In this document: positions 1 to 6,842 of the stretch, in pieces
Position numbering within the stretch: the stretch's first letter is position 1
Layout: every line of letters starts with the position of its first letter
From: Candidatus Brockarchaeota archaeon
GTDB taxonomy: Archaea > Thermoproteota > EX4484-205 > DTQO01
Assembly (NCBI GenBank): GCA_017601265.1
Contig: JAFNJA010000105.1
Location: 1-7,507 of the forward strand
DNA: 7,507 nucleotides
Direction of reading: 5' to 3'
The notes under the pieces: model-generated
The model's database searches: none
Told to the model about the DNA's origin: nothing
Seen by the model: only the letters and a program-made list of their open reading frames with translations
Made by a program: the position numbers and the translations under genes

Positions 1-345
1 TACCTCCACGTCTCGGATTGCGTCTCGGCCCTTTCGGAGATCTCGAAACACCTCGAATCCCCGTTCGAGGTTTACAACGTTGGCTCGGAGGATTCGATCG
101 ACGTGGCAACGATCGCCAGGATGGTGATCGAGGAGATGGGCCTGAACAGCGGCATCAGGTTCACCGGGGGGGTCGATGGCGGAAGGGGGTGGGCCGGCGA
201 CGTGAAGACGATGCTGCTCTCCGTTCGCAAGCTCAAGGGTATAGGCTGGGCTCCAAAGCTCGGGAGCGAGGCGTCAATTAGGCTGGCCGCTAGGGAGATC
301 ATGAGGGGCTCCGGTGGCCAATTCCTTCCAGGGGACGGTAATTGA
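1..345 (+). CDS. NAD-dependent epimerase/dehydratase (extended SDR), C-terminal part only
   Basis: The frame is open from base 1 to the TGA at 343-345, giving 114 C-terminal residues; the Rossmann NAD-binding half and catalytic Tyr-x-x-x-Lys lie outside the window. The visible part begins YLHVSDCVSAL, matching the conserved 'hVxDcv.A' segment of UDP-glucose 4-epimerase-like and related nucleotide-sugar epimerases. It continues with FEVYNVGSEDSIDV, the usual 'yNvGs...tv' strand, then GGRGWAGDV and a final KLKGIGWAPKLGSEASIRLA, the typical 'KLk.lGw.P...' C-terminal helix region. Family knowledge: these cytosolic enzymes interconvert or dehydrate nucleotide sugars for glycan synthesis. The exact substrate cannot be read from this end. 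It converges with the surface propeller gene; a role in surface glycans is inference from location only. Confidence 0.9.
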   Translation, partial: YLHVSDCVSALSEISKHLESPFEVYNVGSEDSIDVATIARMVIEEMGLNSGIRFTGGVDGGRGWAGDVKTMLLSVRKLKGIGWAPKLGSEASIRLAAREIMRGSGGQFLPGDGN

Positions 346-395
346 AACGGAGTGCGCGTGGGCCTCACATTCGGCCGTGGTATCCGCGAAGGTCC

Positions 396-430
396 CCGAC
401 AACGGAGAGAACGTTCGGCAAGCTCGTTTT
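396..430 (+). terminator. possible weak hairpin and T-tract after the epimerase gene
   Basis: In the 100-base convergent spacer, CCGA(CA)ACG at 396-404 can pair with CGTTCGG at 412-418 around a 7-base loop, leaving a 2-base bulge. TTTT follows at 427-430. The hairpin is short and the T-run is not directly adjacent, so this is only a candidate. The rest of 346-445 holds nothing recognisable. Confidence 0.22.
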
Positions 431-445
431 ACCCGGCTCATGCCG

Positions 446-2347
446 CTAAGCAGCGCTCCATTTGGCCGAGCGTCTCCTAAAGCGGAGGTAGATCGCCACG
501 AGCGGCATCACCAGGACGATCCCGCCAAGGGGGAATTCCGGGATCTTCTTCATCGTGTAGGAGGCCGTCGACGAGCCAGAAGGGCACCTGTCGATCTTCG
601 TTCCCTCCTGGGGGCCGGGCAACAAGTTGGTCGTGGACGATGCGAGGTAGGTGCGCCCGACGATGTTCGTAACGCTGTCCCCTGACGCGCCGAGCTCTGT
701 CAGGTAGCTCCTGCTCACCTCGAGCTTCACGTAGCCGTAGTCGCTAGAAGTCGCGTCCGTCAACTTGAACGCGGTATACCCCGTCCCGGAGGCGTAGCGC
801 GTCCCGGAGGCGATGTCGCTCCCGCTCTTGTCGATAGTTTCCGCAGCGGTCCAAGTGCCGCCGGGTTTGTAACAGAGGGCGAACTTCCCGCGCGACGCTG
901 CGGTGGCCACGAAGAGCATGGAGAAGTCCATTGAGCCGATCGTGAAGTTGACCTCGTACTTGTCGCCCAAAGGCATCCCGGACGTCCCGAAGCCGAGGGT
1001 GGTATAATTCAGCTTTATAGCGAACGCGAGGTATTCGGCATCGTTGCCGGCCTGGAGGCCCATAACGCCGGTCTTGCCCGCGATGTCGCACGAGCCGTCG
1101 AGGTAACTGAAGCGGACGTTGTAAGGGCTCGATCCTTTTGTAAGATAAACCAATCCTATTTTTCTACCATGATCTTGGTAGAATCCGGTTAGCCTGTTGT
1201 TGTCGGTCAAACCGTCCGTAGTTTCGCTTATCCAGTCGGTGGCGGATGACCACGAGCCATTTGAGGAGAATTTTATTTTGTAATAGATGTGGTTCGCCGT
1301 AGGATAACCCGAATAGAAACAATAGAGGTTATTGCTTGCCGCGTCGATGCTCAAAACCGGTGCCCAATTCGAGATAGCCGATTGGACGGATGATACAACG
1401 GTCGAGTTGGTTCCGAAGGCGTTTGAGGAGTAATCGTACTTGGTATAACGGATATAATAGTTGTCGGACCAAACGAGGTGAACGTAATCTCCCTGGCCAA
1501 CGGCCGACATTTGGGCGCTTTGGATGTAATCGGTCGTGTGCACCTCAGAACCCAGATTGCCGCTCCCGTCGCAGCTTTTACCCTTCACTTGGAAGCCGTT
1601 CGAGGTGTAAAGGCATAGCATCTTGCCCCCGGTCAGGGGTATCGGCACAGAAATTGTGCCAGCGGCTGTAAAAGTTGAAACTCGAACAGGGAAGCCGGAT
1701 GCGGTCGTCCAAGTTCCGTCTTTAGTCGAAGACTTGGTTACATAAGGATACTTATTTGTTCCATCGTACCTTCTGTATCCTATCCAAGGATAGCCGTCGC
1801 TATCTAGGGTGATGCAGGGCTGGGAAATCGTGATGCCGGAAGAACCGGCAACGGCAGTCTGTTCGGCAGCGCTCCACGTTATGGTGCCATCGCTGTTGGG
1901 GGTCCCCCGCCTGTATTTCAAGGCATTGCCAGAAGACACGTCGAAGGCGTATGCGTAGTGAAAGTAAGTCCCGTCGAAGACTATGGAGAACATTCCGCCA
2001 TACCAAGTGCCGGTGGGCCATCCTAGGCTCGTTGCGGAACTCCAAGATATCCCGTCCTTGCTCGTTCTGTAATAGACGGTATCCCATCGGACATCGTAGA
2101 ATACCCAGAAAAGCCCGTTAGCGTAGAAGTTTTTGCGTTGGAAAGGATCCGATATGGCCAGGCTATCGGTCGTCGTTGTAGCCGTGCTCGGGCTGGGTCC
2201 AGACCAGTCCGACGAATCCGTCCCCGTGATGTCGTCCAGCGAGGGATCGGTGGCCAAGGCCTTTGGAGGCATAAATGTGACTACGAGGACCAGGATGGCC
2301 AGGCAACCCGCACCCTTCTTCCCCATCAAGATGGCCATATCCTTCAT
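446..2347 (-). CDS. Secreted BNR/sialidase-like beta-propeller protein with PEF-type C-terminal anchor
   Basis: The 633-residue product has a basic start and hydrophobic stretch (CLAILVLVVTFM, about 15-26) ending ALA at 30-32, a likely signal peptide. A low-complexity Ser/Thr linker covers about 43-62. Residues 75-417 show repeated blade-like units, each with a Tyr/Trp/Phe-rich strand followed by a degenerate Asp-box-like turn: SKDGISW near 96, SDGTITW near 152, TKDGTW near 208, SSNGSW near 361. I count six or seven blades, as expected of a sialidase-like propeller; no catalytic residues could be assigned. Residues 418-600 form a separate Gly/Ser/Thr-rich, probably beta-rich module. The tail is IPEFPLGG (602-609), a hydrophobic helix to about 620 and RFRRR, resembling archaeal PEF-type sorting or anchor signals. 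ATG at 2347 was chosen because it keeps a full signal peptide; Met4 and Met8 are alternatives, and no strong ribosome binding site decides. The gene is a paralogue of the partial gene at the right edge. Enzyme or binding protein: undecided. Confidence 0.88.
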   Translation of the reverse strand: MKDMAILMGKKGAGCLAILVLVVTFMPPKALATDPSLDDITGTDSSDWSGPSPSTATTTTDSLAISDPFQRKNFYANGLFWVFYDVRWDTVYYRTSKDGISWSSATSLGWPTGTWYGGMFSIVFDGTYFHYAYAFDVSSGNALKYRRGTPNSDGTITWSAAEQTAVAGSSGITISQPCITLDSDGYPWIGYRRYDGTNKYPYVTKSSTKDGTWTTASGFPVRVSTFTAAGTISVPIPLTGGKMLCLYTSNGFQVKGKSCDGSGNLGSEVHTTDYIQSAQMSAVGQGDYVHLVWSDNYYIRYTKYDYSSNAFGTNSTVVSSVQSAISNWAPVLSIDAASNNLYCFYSGYPTANHIYYKIKFSSNGSWSSATDWISETTDGLTDNNRLTGFYQDHGRKIGLVYLTKGSSPYNVRFSYLDGSCDIAGKTGVMGLQAGNDAEYLAFAIKLNYTTLGFGTSGMPLGDKYEVNFTIGSMDFSMLFVATAASRGKFALCYKPGGTWTAAETIDKSGSDIASGTRYASGTGYTAFKLTDATSSDYGYVKLEVSRSYLTELGASGDSVTNIVGRTYLASSTTNLLPGPQEGTKIDRCPSGSSTASYTMKKIPEFPLGGIVLVMPLVAIYLRFRRRSAKWSAA

Positions 2348-2566
2348 ATGGTGATCATCATCGGCGCCCGTATTACTGGAGATCCAGCTCAGTCATGCCC
2401 TACCTTATCATATCATTTAATCTCAATAAACGCTGAATCCACTTTTTGGTAGCTCACGCATATAGCTTCCAAGATACTCGGGCTTTCTTGGGTAATAGTC
2501 AAGATCTTCATCCTAAAGGCCGCTTCTGACGATACGCTTATCCAAGCTTGCCTTCTGACGAATTGC
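2348..2566. promoter_or_regulatory. divergent promoter region between propeller and radical SAM genes
   Basis: This 219-base spacer separates two divergent starts, so it should carry both promoters. Bases 2404-2431 are markedly AT-rich; read on the minus strand they contain TTTATT and GATTAAAT, TATA-like sequences about 70-85 bases before the propeller ATG. On the plus strand CATATAGC at 2459-2466 is a TATA-like candidate for the radical SAM gene, about 100 bases before its ATG. Neither is a strong match to the archaeal consensus, so exact boxes are uncertain. Confidence 0.4.
2523..2561 (+). repeat. 10-base direct repeat just upstream of the radical SAM start
   Basis: CTTCTGACGA occurs perfectly at 2523-2532 and 2552-2561, start to start 29 bases, nearly three helical turns. 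The second copy ends five bases before the ATG at 2567. This spacing would suit a paired operator on one DNA face, or the repeat may be chance; no factor is identified. Confidence 0.5.
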
Positions 2567-3757
2567 ATGCCTAAATTTGAAGGGAGGGGCATCGCGGCCA
2601 TTGCGGATAAGCGCTGCTCCCTGTGCGGCAGCAGTTCGCCGCTGATAGCGCGCAATCTGGGTCTCTGCGGGAGGTGCGTAAGGGAGAGGGATGAAGCCCT
2701 CCAAATAGTTCGCCTTGCGCACGGCTCGCTGAGGAAGGGGCTCGGCCTGCCCCCTAAGCCCCCGAAGAGCGAGGGCGGATTGGCGTGCGGGCTCTGCTCC
2801 AACGAGTGCATCATGGCGCCCGGCGAGAAAGGCTACTGCGGCCTGAGGAAAAACGAGGGAGGGGTGTTAAGGACGCTCGCGCCAGAAGGGAGCGGCCTGT
2901 TCCACGACTACCTGGACCCGCACGTGACGAACTGCTGCTCCTCGTGGTTCTGCCCAGCCGGGACGGGCGCGGGTTATCCCCGCTTCGCGCGCAGGCCAGG
3001 CCCGGAGCACGGGTACCAGAACCTCGCGGTCTTTTTCTACGGCTGCAACTTCGATTGCTTGTACTGCCAAAACGAGTCGCACAAGAACCTTAGGCTGGAA
3101 AATCCCAAAACTATCGAGCACCTTGTCGAAAGGGTTGCTAGGAACAGGGACGTAACCTGCGTGTGTTATTTCGGAGGTTCGCCCGAACCCCAGCTGCCGT
3201 TCGCCATCTCCGCTTCCAAGGCAATGGTCGAGAATTTCCCCGACAGGGTGATGAGGATCTGCTTCGAATGGAACGGCTGCGGCAACCCCCGCCTCGTGGA
3301 GGAGGCCGCGGAGCTGGCCCTGCTGAGCGGGGGCAACATAAAGTTCGACCTGAAGTGCTTCAGCGAAGCGATGAGCTTCGCGCTGAGCGGGGTGTCGAAC
3401 AGGAGGGCTTTCGAGAACTTCGAGATGCTGGCAAGAGGCCTATACCGCAAAAGGTCGGAACTTCCATTGCTTACGGCCACGACCCTCCTAGTGCCGGGAT
3501 ACGTCAACGAGAATGAGGTTGGAAGGATAGCGGAATTCATCTCCAGGTTGGACCGAAATATGCCGTACAGCCTTCTGGTTTTCCACCCGGACTTCGCGAT
3601 GCAGGACCTTCCCAACACCCCCTTCGGGCAGGTCGCGAGCTGCTACTTGGCTGCCAAAAAACATCTCGAAAGGGTGCACGTAGGAAACCTGAACCTTCTC
3701 GGCTTTTCGGGCATGGGGGATTTTTTGTCAAAGCTGAGGTCGCGACCCCGTTCCTGA
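2567..3757 (+). CDS. Radical SAM protein, pyruvate formate-lyase-activase-like (PflA/PflX-related)
   Basis: The 396-residue cytosolic protein carries the canonical radical SAM motif CNFDCLYC (Cys160, Cys164, Cys167), which binds the 4Fe-4S cluster that cleaves S-adenosylmethionine. FGGSPEP at 202-208 corresponds to the SAM-binding GGE-type motif. Two additional N-terminal cysteine groups precede it: C17xxC20...C34xxC37, a rubredoxin/zinc-ribbon-like knuckle pair, and C74xxC77xxxC81...GEKGYC91G, the cysteine segment typical of PflX-like and AmmeMemoRadiSam-type proteins. A third block, LDPHVTNCCSSWFCP (116-130), recalls a conserved segment of uncharacterised archaeal relatives. Known relatives activate glycyl radical enzymes or have no assigned substrate; no glycyl radical enzyme or other partner is in this window, so the substrate is unknown. 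The ATG at 2567 lacks a clear ribosome binding site, but it places the first cysteine pair at residue 17 and the frame upstream offers no better ATG close by. Confidence 0.88.
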   Translation: MPKFEGRGIAAIADKRCSLCGSSSPLIARNLGLCGRCVRERDEALQIVRLAHGSLRKGLGLPPKPPKSEGGLACGLCSNECIMAPGEKGYCGLRKNEGGVLRTLAPEGSGLFHDYLDPHVTNCCSSWFCPAGTGAGYPRFARRPGPEHGYQNLAVFFYGCNFDCLYCQNESHKNLRLENPKTIEHLVERVARNRDVTCVCYFGGSPEPQLPFAISASKAMVENFPDRVMRICFEWNGCGNPRLVEEAAELALLSGGNIKFDLKCFSEAMSFALSGVSNRRAFENFEMLARGLYRKRSELPLLTATTLLVPGYVNENEVGRIAEFISRLDRNMPYSLLVFHPDFAMQDLPNTPFGQVASCYLAAKKHLERVHVGNLNLLGFSGMGDFLSKLRSRPRS

Positions 3758-3773
3758 ATTACTTGTTTCGGAA

Positions 3774-3785
3774 TTTTTGCCTTTT
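3774..3785 (+). terminator. T-rich termination signal after the radical SAM gene
   Basis: TTTTTGCCTTTT begins 17 bases after the stop codon. Archaeal RNA polymerase commonly terminates at such T-tracts without needing a hairpin, so this is a reasonable terminator for the plus-strand gene. Confidence 0.5.
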
Positions 3786-3889
3786 CAAGGCGGTGCGGCG
3801 TCCCATTGCCCAAGATCGCCGAAACCGACGCCTAGGGGAGGCTTTCTCAAATCGTTGGAACTCGAGGACCCTGACAGGTTTTCCCACCC

Positions 3890-3904
3890 CGCCTAAAAGA
3901 GGCG
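3890..3904. other. small perfect hairpin in the convergent spacer
   Basis: CGCCT (3890-3894) and AGGCG (3900-3904) form a perfect 5-base stem around AAAAG. It lies 72 to 86 bases beyond the protease stop codon and has no T-run on the relevant side, so its role as a terminator for the minus-strand gene is doubtful. No gene is supported elsewhere in 3758-3975. Confidence 0.3.
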
Positions 3905-3975
3905 ACGCGGCCAACATTGGTTTGGATTTGAAGGCGAGAACCAACCTCTTCCTCGGCTCATCCTCGCAAAGCCTT

Positions 3976-6450
3976 TCAATATTCGCGCTTCTTAAGCCTC
4001 CTAGCCGCCAGGATGAAAGCAGCCGCCAGCAAGGCTAAAGAAGACGCCTCGATCGCGACGTTGCCTGCCGCGTAGCCGGACAGCGTGAAGCTTTTTTCGG
4101 AGAAGTTCTGCTTGCTCACCGCGATCGCGCACGAGAATAGCGGGCCCCAAGTTCCCAATTCAGCTTCGAAGATACCGGTTCCAACCTCCCTCGCCGGGAC
4201 CCCGTCAACAGTCACGCTCGCCCCGTCAACCGGCTGGGAGTCGGACTCGTAAATCAGCCTGACGGTTACGCGAACCTTGCCCGGCACGAACGAGTCGATG
4301 GTACTTTCCAAAACGATGCGATCGAAAGAGACGAAGGCTTCGTTTGCCGTGAAGTTGGTCAGCCCGTACTTTTCGTCCTCGATCCCTGCTGCCGTGTAGA
4401 CGAACATTCCTACCGTTTCATGGGCGAATTCTTCGTCATTGAGGACGATTCTGCCGACGAAGGGGCTGCCGTCATGCTCGTAATAAGCCACATACGTTAC
4501 GGTCGCGTTACTCCCAACCTCGATTCTTGGGGTTGAGGTCGAGAAAATCACCCTCGCGCGGTCATAGACGACCTCAAGGGTTGGGGGCGATGCCTCAAAA
4601 CTCGAGATGGAATGCTCGCTTCCCCACGCGGAGGTCAAAGCGTAGATCCTTCTTGTCACGCGCGATACGGGCGGGGCATCGTAGGTGAAGGAACCTGAAA
4701 TGACGCTGACGTTCGCCCAGTTTATGGAAACCGTGCCGCTCGCGGGTTCGCCGTCATACTCGTAATAGACCGTGCCGAAGATCTTCGCTTCGCTTCCAAC
4801 GTCGACCCTTGTCTTAGGCGCCCCCCATTCAACTACCAAGCGGTCCCAGACGATTTCCGGTCGGGCGCGCTGGTCAAAAGCCACGCTCACTCCTGAAGGG
4901 GTCTCCACCGAGGATACGTTGTAGGAGACGAGCCCAACCTCCTCGGAGGTTACAAAGCCTGTCGCCCAGCCGGTCGCGTTCGTGCGGAGGCGCGACCCGG
5001 AAACGTCTAGGATTACGTCGGCCGGAAGCCCGCTCTTCTCCCAGAGAGCCCGGAATCCTATGGTTTGCTCGCTTCCAACTTCGGCCCTCGAGCGACTAAC
5101 GTGCGCCAGATCTACGATTACTTGCTCCCCGTACGAAAAGCGCAATTCGTACCAGCCATCGAAAGTGCCTGAGACGATCATCGTGAGCTTGAGCGTCGTG
5201 TTCAGCCAGTTCCTGGACTTGCCTGCCCGCGCGTCGAAGGTCGCGTCGTCGAGGGAGGGCGTTGAAGGCGTGGAGTCCACGACCCTAACCCCTCCTTTTT
5301 CCGGTTTGGTGGACTCGTCGACGTAGATGACGAGGACGCCGCTGTCCGGGAGGTGGAGGTCGTAACCCTCCCTCTTCCTAACCTCGACGAGGTAGTACTT
5401 GCTTCCTCCGATGGAGACCCTCACCACTTGGCATCCCTGCGTGCCCGATTCCAGTGCGTTCAACGTAACCGGGCCGTCCTGCCCCATGGGGAGTTCGAGC
5501 TTCCGATCTTGGGGGATCCAACCGAGCCTCAACTTGCAGTAAGAGCTGAAGTGGGCGGGGCTTAGCCCAAAGTGGTTCCAAGCCCCCTCGGCCATGGCGT
5601 CCCACCTGCCGACGAACTCCTCCTTCCCTTCGGAGTCGTAGAGGTCGGGCAACCCGAGGTTGTGGCCCGTCTCGTGGACCCATATCCCGAGCGGGTCGTT
5701 CTCCGAGATCCAGCTGATCGAAACCTTCACCTTGCCGTCCTCCGTGTTAACGGTCCAGAGGCCGAAGCTGCCAATGGCATTGATCTCGCGGTTGAATACG
5801 AGGTAGAGCCGCAAGCATTCCGGGTAGTAAACGTCGCTGTCCGCTGCAGCTACAGCGTCGTCGACGAGTTCGTCCAGGCGTTCCCTGAAAAAGCCCCCGC
5901 TGGTCGCGTTCACGTAGTGCGAGTACTCCTTTGGAAGGACGTACCAACCGGATACGGTGCCTCTGAAAAAGGTCTTGTTGTACGAAGCCTCCCGGAAATA
6001 CCTGTCCATCTCGCCGAATACCAAATCTTGGAAGTAGCCTGGGTCGTGGGCCGTTGTCACCGTATCGGAGAACTTCAACGCTATCACGAGGCTCCTCTGC
6101 TCCCCGGTCGTCGGGTTTTGGGGCTGCGGCGCTCCGGGAACAGGTTCAACCGAGGCCGCGACCAGGGCGTTGGCCCCGCCATACGTGCCCGTTACCCTGA
6201 CGCGCCGGCCGTAAAGGGAGGTATCTATGGGCGCTTGAGCAGCCAACTCGACGAGAGCCCCTTCTAAGTTCAAGAAGTAGATTGGGGAACGGCCCTCTCC
6301 CATCAGGACGGAAAGCTCGCCCTCCCAAACGCCGGAGGCGAAAGCTTGGTGCCGGGCAGGGCAGCACGGCTGGAGGAGGAGCAAGAGAAACGGGAGCCAC
6401 GCCGCTCCGGCGTTATGGACGCGCCTTAACTTCGGCACCTCAGCCATCAT
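3976..6450 (-). CDS. Secreted membrane-anchored M6-family (immune inhibitor A-like) metalloprotease with Ig-like repeats
   Basis: The 824-residue product has an N-terminal hydrophobic segment (WLPFLLLLL, 18-26) and probable signal cleavage after AFA (about 36-38). Residues 40-104 form a small beta-rich domain that could be OB-fold-like. The catalytic domain spans about 118-440: it opens with RSLVIALKFSD, contains the zinc motif HETGHNLGLPD (His259, Glu260, His263, Asp269, the HExxHxxGxxD pattern) and then WDAMAEGAWN (283-292), the Met-turn-like segment of M6 enzymes. The rest is four Ig-like repeats with signatures AEVGSE (456), VDVGSE (549), IEVGSN (643) and VPGKVRV (722), separated by linkers such as WDRLVV and FDRIVL. 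A hydrophobic helix near 797-816 and RRLKKREY end the protein, a plain membrane anchor with no PEF motif. Family knowledge: M6 proteases digest extracellular proteins. The start is one of two adjacent ATGs at 6450; both have the same TATA-like box nearby. It shares strand and surface destiny with the two propeller genes, but long spacers argue for separate transcription. Confidence 0.92.
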   Translation of the reverse strand: MMAEVPKLRRVHNAGAAWLPFLLLLLQPCCPARHQAFASGVWEGELSVLMGEGRSPIYFLNLEGALVELAAQAPIDTSLYGRRVRVTGTYGGANALVAASVEPVPGAPQPQNPTTGEQRSLVIALKFSDTVTTAHDPGYFQDLVFGEMDRYFREASYNKTFFRGTVSGWYVLPKEYSHYVNATSGGFFRERLDELVDDAVAAADSDVYYPECLRLYLVFNREINAIGSFGLWTVNTEDGKVKVSISWISENDPLGIWVHETGHNLGLPDLYDSEGKEEFVGRWDAMAEGAWNHFGLSPAHFSSYCKLRLGWIPQDRKLELPMGQDGPVTLNALESGTQGCQVVRVSIGGSKYYLVEVRKREGYDLHLPDSGVLVIYVDESTKPEKGGVRVVDSTPSTPSLDDATFDARAGKSRNWLNTTLKLTMIVSGTFDGWYELRFSYGEQVIVDLAHVSRSRAEVGSEQTIGFRALWEKSGLPADVILDVSGSRLRTNATGWATGFVTSEEVGLVSYNVSSVETPSGVSVAFDQRARPEIVWDRLVVEWGAPKTRVDVGSEAKIFGTVYYEYDGEPASGTVSINWANVSVISGSFTYDAPPVSRVTRRIYALTSAWGSEHSISSFEASPPTLEVVYDRARVIFSTSTPRIEVGSNATVTYVAYYEHDGSPFVGRIVLNDEEFAHETVGMFVYTAAGIEDEKYGLTNFTANEAFVSFDRIVLESTIDSFVPGKVRVTVRLIYESDSQPVDGASVTVDGVPAREVGTGIFEAELGTWGPLFSCAIAVSKQNFSEKSFTLSGYAAGNVAIEASSLALLAAAFILAARRLKKREY

Positions 6451-6475
6451 GCCCTTGAGCAGGCTCCATTTATGG

Positions 6476-6481
6476 GTTATA
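6476..6481 (-). promoter_or_regulatory. TATA-like box of the metalloprotease gene
   Basis: On the minus strand TATAAC occupies 6481 down to 6476, so its first base is 31 bases upstream of the A of the first ATG; ATAAAT follows a few bases later. In archaea, transcription normally starts about 25 bases downstream of the box centre, which puts the start at or within a few bases of the ATG. A leaderless or very short-leader transcript is the inference, and only a weak purine stretch (AAGGG) precedes the start codon. Confidence 0.45.
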
Positions 6482-6485
6482 GGCG

Positions 6486-6799
6486 TCTAATAATCGAGAG
6501 AACGGGCGAGAGTGGGCAAGCCAGAGAATGGCTTGGCTGGAACGTTATACCGCCCACCTCAACGTTTTTTGACGCCTGGCAAGCGCCCGCTCGGCAAGCC
6601 TCGGGGATGAGATCATTGGGTCCGCAGCCTTCGTCGGAACTTTTGTCCACGCGTCCAAGTGAATCTTGCGACCAGTTCCTCTCGGCCCGACGCCCGCCCT
6701 GGCCGCGGGCTTGGCGATAAGCGATGAGGAGGTTTCTTCCTGCGCATCGGGGCAGAGGCGCACGTGTCCAGTGCAGCGACAGCCTTGATGCGATTTGTT
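6486..6799. other. intergenic stretch without a supportable gene
   Basis: This lies between the protease promoter and the end of the second propeller gene. Open frames on both strands (up to about 80 codons) show no domain, no start signal and Arg/Pro/Ala-biased composition typical of chance frames in GC-rich DNA. No tRNA T-loop signature or convincing C/D-box pair was seen. The only structure noted is GCCCGC (6692-6697) pairing perfectly with GCGGGC (6705-6710) around a 7-base loop, of unknown role. Confidence 0.5.
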
Positions 6800-6805
6800 A
6801 AAAAA
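6800..6805 (-). terminator. T6 terminator downstream of the second propeller gene
   Basis: Read on the minus strand, TCCTTTTTTAAC places six consecutive T residues about 38 bases after the TAG stop at 6845-6843, a good archaeal-type T-tract terminator. It supports the paralogue gene ending here rather than being read through into the protease gene. Confidence 0.5.
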
Positions 6806-6842
6806 GGAGGGATTTACGTCAACAAGTTGGAAAGTCGGAAAG

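Noticed and set aside
352..480. Short GTG-initiated plus-strand frame of 42 codons after the epimerase gene
   Set aside because: It overlaps the 3' end of the propeller gene, is Arg/Ser rich, and has no motif or ribosome binding site.
5572..6267. 231-codon open frame on the plus strand opposite the metalloprotease gene
   Set aside because: It is exactly antisense to the well-supported protease coding region, has no recognisable domain, and long antisense frames are expected in GC-rich coding DNA.
6545..6763. 72-codon minus-strand frame in the spacer before the protease gene
   Set aside because: No domain, biased low-information composition and no start signal; it looks like a chance frame.
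6715..6780. GCGATGA resembling the C box of a C/D-box small RNA
   Set aside because: The second base does not match the consensus, and no D box with suitable spacing follows.
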